From JAYODW01 sp038116745 (GTDB lineage: Bacteria > Pseudomonadota > Gammaproteobacteria > Ga0077536), in contig JAYODW010000064.1 in the NCBI GenBank assembly GCA_038116745.1, positions 1 through 14,964 of the forward strand: DNA of 14,964 bases, in the 5' to 3' direction. Within the stretch, counting starts at the first letter, position 1. Each line of letters begins with the position of its first letter. The position numbers and the translations under genes are program-made. Below are positions 13,858 to 14,964 of this stretch, piece after piece. The notes under the pieces are model-generated. The model was not told the origin of the DNA. It saw only the letters and a program-made list of their open reading frames with translations, and searched no databases.

Positions 13858-14136
13858 TCAGGCAGGCGCGGAGAGACCAAGTTCCGCTTGAAAACCGATC
13901 AACGCAGCGGCTTTGATGAACGCTGCCGATGGATTCAGGACGGCAAAATTGCGGGTTTCGGCGTCGCAGTGACGACGCAAAGCGACCAGATACTGGAGTA
14001 CCGCTGCATCGACGGTTTCGATTTCGCTCGCATCCAGGTTGAGGTCGCCGGTCATCAGGTCACAGGCCGCTTTAAGTTCGGTCACGTCGGCGACGCGCAT
14101 CGCGCTGCCTAGGGGAATGGGGCTGCCGTCAGTCAT
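13858..14136 (-). CDS. STAS-domain protein in chemotaxis operon
   Basis: A 92-residue single-domain protein. The pattern Val-Thr-Glu-Leu-Lys (18-22), Asp-Leu-Asn-Leu-Asp-Ala-Ser-Glu-Ile-Glu (31-40), then Val-Asp-Ala-Ala-Val-Leu-Gln-Tyr-Leu-Val (42-51) matches STAS/anti-sigma-factor-antagonist proteins. In that family the last motif is usually Asp-(Ser/Thr)-x-Gly/Ala-Leu-Gln. Here residue 44, the usual phospho-acceptor, is Ala, so phosphorylation control is unlikely. STAS proteins often sit in proteobacterial chemotaxis operons, and their role there is poorly defined. It lies 53 nt after cheW and 11 nt before cheR. Confidence 0.82.
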   Translation of the reverse strand: MTDGSPIPLGSAMRVADVTELKAACDLMTGDLNLDASEIETVDAAVLQYLVALRRHCDAETRNFAVLNPSAAFIKAAALIGFQAELGLSAPA

Positions 14137-14189
14137 TGCATTGAGCTCTCATTAAAAAATCGACGGTGTACCTGCGCGCTGGTGGTGCC

Positions 14190-14705
14190 TTAGTGCGCGG
14201 CGGTCTCCATATCCTGGCGCGTGAGCAGACGGTCGATGTCGAGCAGAATGACCATCTTTTCATCTACCGTTGCGAGCGCGCGGACGAACTCCGTATGCAC
14301 ATGTTCCCCGAAATCGGGGGCCGGCTTGAGCTGCTCACCGGAGACATTGTAGACGTCTGACACTGCATCGACGACGAAGCCAACGGTACGCTCGCCCGAC
14401 TCGGTTTCGAGCTTCAGCACGATGACGACGGTTGTAGCGGTGTACTCCACTGAGGGCATGGAGAAGCGCATTCTCAGGTCGATAATCGGCACGATCGCGC
14501 CGCGCAGGTTCATCACCCCGCGAATGTAGTCCGGGGTATTCGGGATCTTTGTCGTCGATGTCCATCCCTTGATTTCCTGGACGCGCAGGATGTCGACACC
14601 GTATTCCTCGCCGTTCAGGAAAAAGGTCAGATATTGCTCGGCATCGCTCGAGACGTCGTTCATTGCCATCTCGATTCCCTGGGGTGGGGACTTGGCTGCG
14701 TCCAT
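14190..14705 (-). CDS. cheW: CheW chemotaxis adaptor protein
   Basis: A 171-residue cytoplasmic SH3-like adaptor that links the histidine kinase CheA to chemoreceptors. The signature pieces are Gln-Tyr-Leu-Thr-Phe-Phe-Leu-Asn-Gly-Glu-Glu-Tyr-Gly-Val, Ile-Leu-Arg-Val-Gln-Glu-Ile, Ile-Pro-Asn-Thr-Pro-Asp-Tyr-Ile-Arg-Gly-Val-Met-Asn-Leu-Arg-Gly and Val-Pro-Ile-Ile-Asp-Leu-Arg. Near the end are Val-Ser-Asp-Val and Leu-Asp-Ile-Asp-Arg-Leu-Leu. The ATG at 14705 has a strong AGGAGA 5 nt upstream, so the slightly long N-terminal extension (about 22 residues before the fold) is probably real. About 195 bp separate it from the upstream receptor gene, a longer gap than elsewhere in this operon. Confidence 0.96.
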   Translation of the reverse strand: MDAAKSPPQGIEMAMNDVSSDAEQYLTFFLNGEEYGVDILRVQEIKGWTSTTKIPNTPDYIRGVMNLRGAIVPIIDLRMRFSMPSVEYTATTVVIVLKLETESGERTVGFVVDAVSDVYNVSGEQLKPAPDFGEHVHTEFVRALATVDEKMVILLDIDRLLTRQDMETAAH

Positions 14706-14900
14706 CTTCGTCTCCTGATCAATTACGGACCCGGTCTGCCCCGGTGGGTAACAGGTGTCCTGGCCTTCCAGGAATCGGCTTCGGCTTGAATGCAGTCATG
14801 GTCTGCGTGTGCCGGAGTCGTTTCCATGTTCTCTGTTCGTGCCCGGGTGCTAGCGGCAGTCCGTGCAACCGGGGTTGTGTTCGCAATCCGTCGTCGTTGC

Positions 14901-14964
14901 TCAGAATTCTTCCCACACGTCGGAGCCCGCGGCGGCGGGGCGCGCTGCGGGAGCCGGCCGGCGG
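14901..14964 (-). CDS. 3' end of a methyl-accepting chemotaxis protein (partial)
   Basis: Only the last 20 residues are inside the window. They are an Ala/Pro/Arg-rich linker ending Gly-Ser-Asp-Val-Trp-Glu-Glu-Phe and a TGA at 14901-14903. The terminal x-Trp-x-x-Phe pentapeptide on a flexible Ala/Pro linker is the CheR/CheB tether known from high-abundance chemoreceptors (Asn-Trp-Glu-Thr-Phe in E. coli). The gene is leftward and immediately upstream of cheW. Identification rests on the tail and context; the signalling domain lies off the right edge. Confidence 0.75.
   Translation of the reverse strand, partial: RRPAPAARPAAAGSDVWEEF

Noticed and set aside
14719..14916. 65-residue minus-strand frame between the receptor and cheW
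   Set aside because: It overlaps the receptor stop in another frame and has no domain. The true receptor frame ends at 14901.

Overview
The window is GC-rich, gene-dense bacterial DNA. Its gene content (BtuB under a cobalamin riboswitch, an E. coli-like DadA, an HU-like protein, and a CheW/STAS/CheR/CheD/CheB set with a pentapeptide-tailed chemoreceptor) points to Pseudomonadota, most likely Gammaproteobacteria. I cannot name a genus. No insertion sequence, integrase, CRISPR array, rRNA or tRNA gene is visible, so most of it reads as ordinary chromosome.

Layout. (1) 1-217: a highly structured, non-coding repeat region. A 55-bp sequence occurs twice, 162 bp apart, and the unit between is a run of perfect hairpins ending in an intrinsic terminator. 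(2) 320-1797, minus strand: an OFA-type major facilitator transporter translationally coupled (ATGA overlap) to a 38-residue single-helix protein. (3) 1798-2363: long non-coding stretch with two hairpins and a possible promoter, then an HU-like DNA-binding protein (2364-2699) with a textbook terminator. (4) 2767-7750, plus strand: promoter, cobalamin riboswitch, btuB, a D-amino-acid dehydrogenase-like flavoprotein, a small cysteine-rich zinc-ribbon-like protein and an SMP-30/gluconolactonase-type protein, all in one direction with short gaps. (5) 7783-8764, minus strand: a DUF427 protein and a DUF3429 membrane protein one base apart. (6) 8765-8903: a divergent intergenic region with strong inverted repeats. 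(7) 8904-11231, plus strand: a stand-alone molybdopterin oxidoreductase with an N-terminal 4Fe-4S motif. (8) 11249-14964, minus strand: a chemotaxis operon in transcription order MCP (3' end only) - CheW - STAS - CheR - CheD - CheB, continuing past the right edge.

How the parts work together. The riboswitch should lower BtuB synthesis when cobalamin is plentiful; with no T-tract terminator in the leader, control is more likely translational. The chemotaxis block holds the complete receptor-adaptation set (CheR methylates, CheB demethylates/deamidates, CheD deamidates), and the receptor ends in a Trp-Glu-Glu-Phe tail of the type that tethers CheR. Nothing here is clearly a new defence or mobile system. 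The most interesting items are the structured repeat at the left edge, a hairpin inserted in the riboswitch, the operator-like palindrome at 8791-8813, the small transporter partner, and the zinc-ribbon protein with a duplicated Leu-Asp-x-Leu-Phe-Gly-Leu motif.
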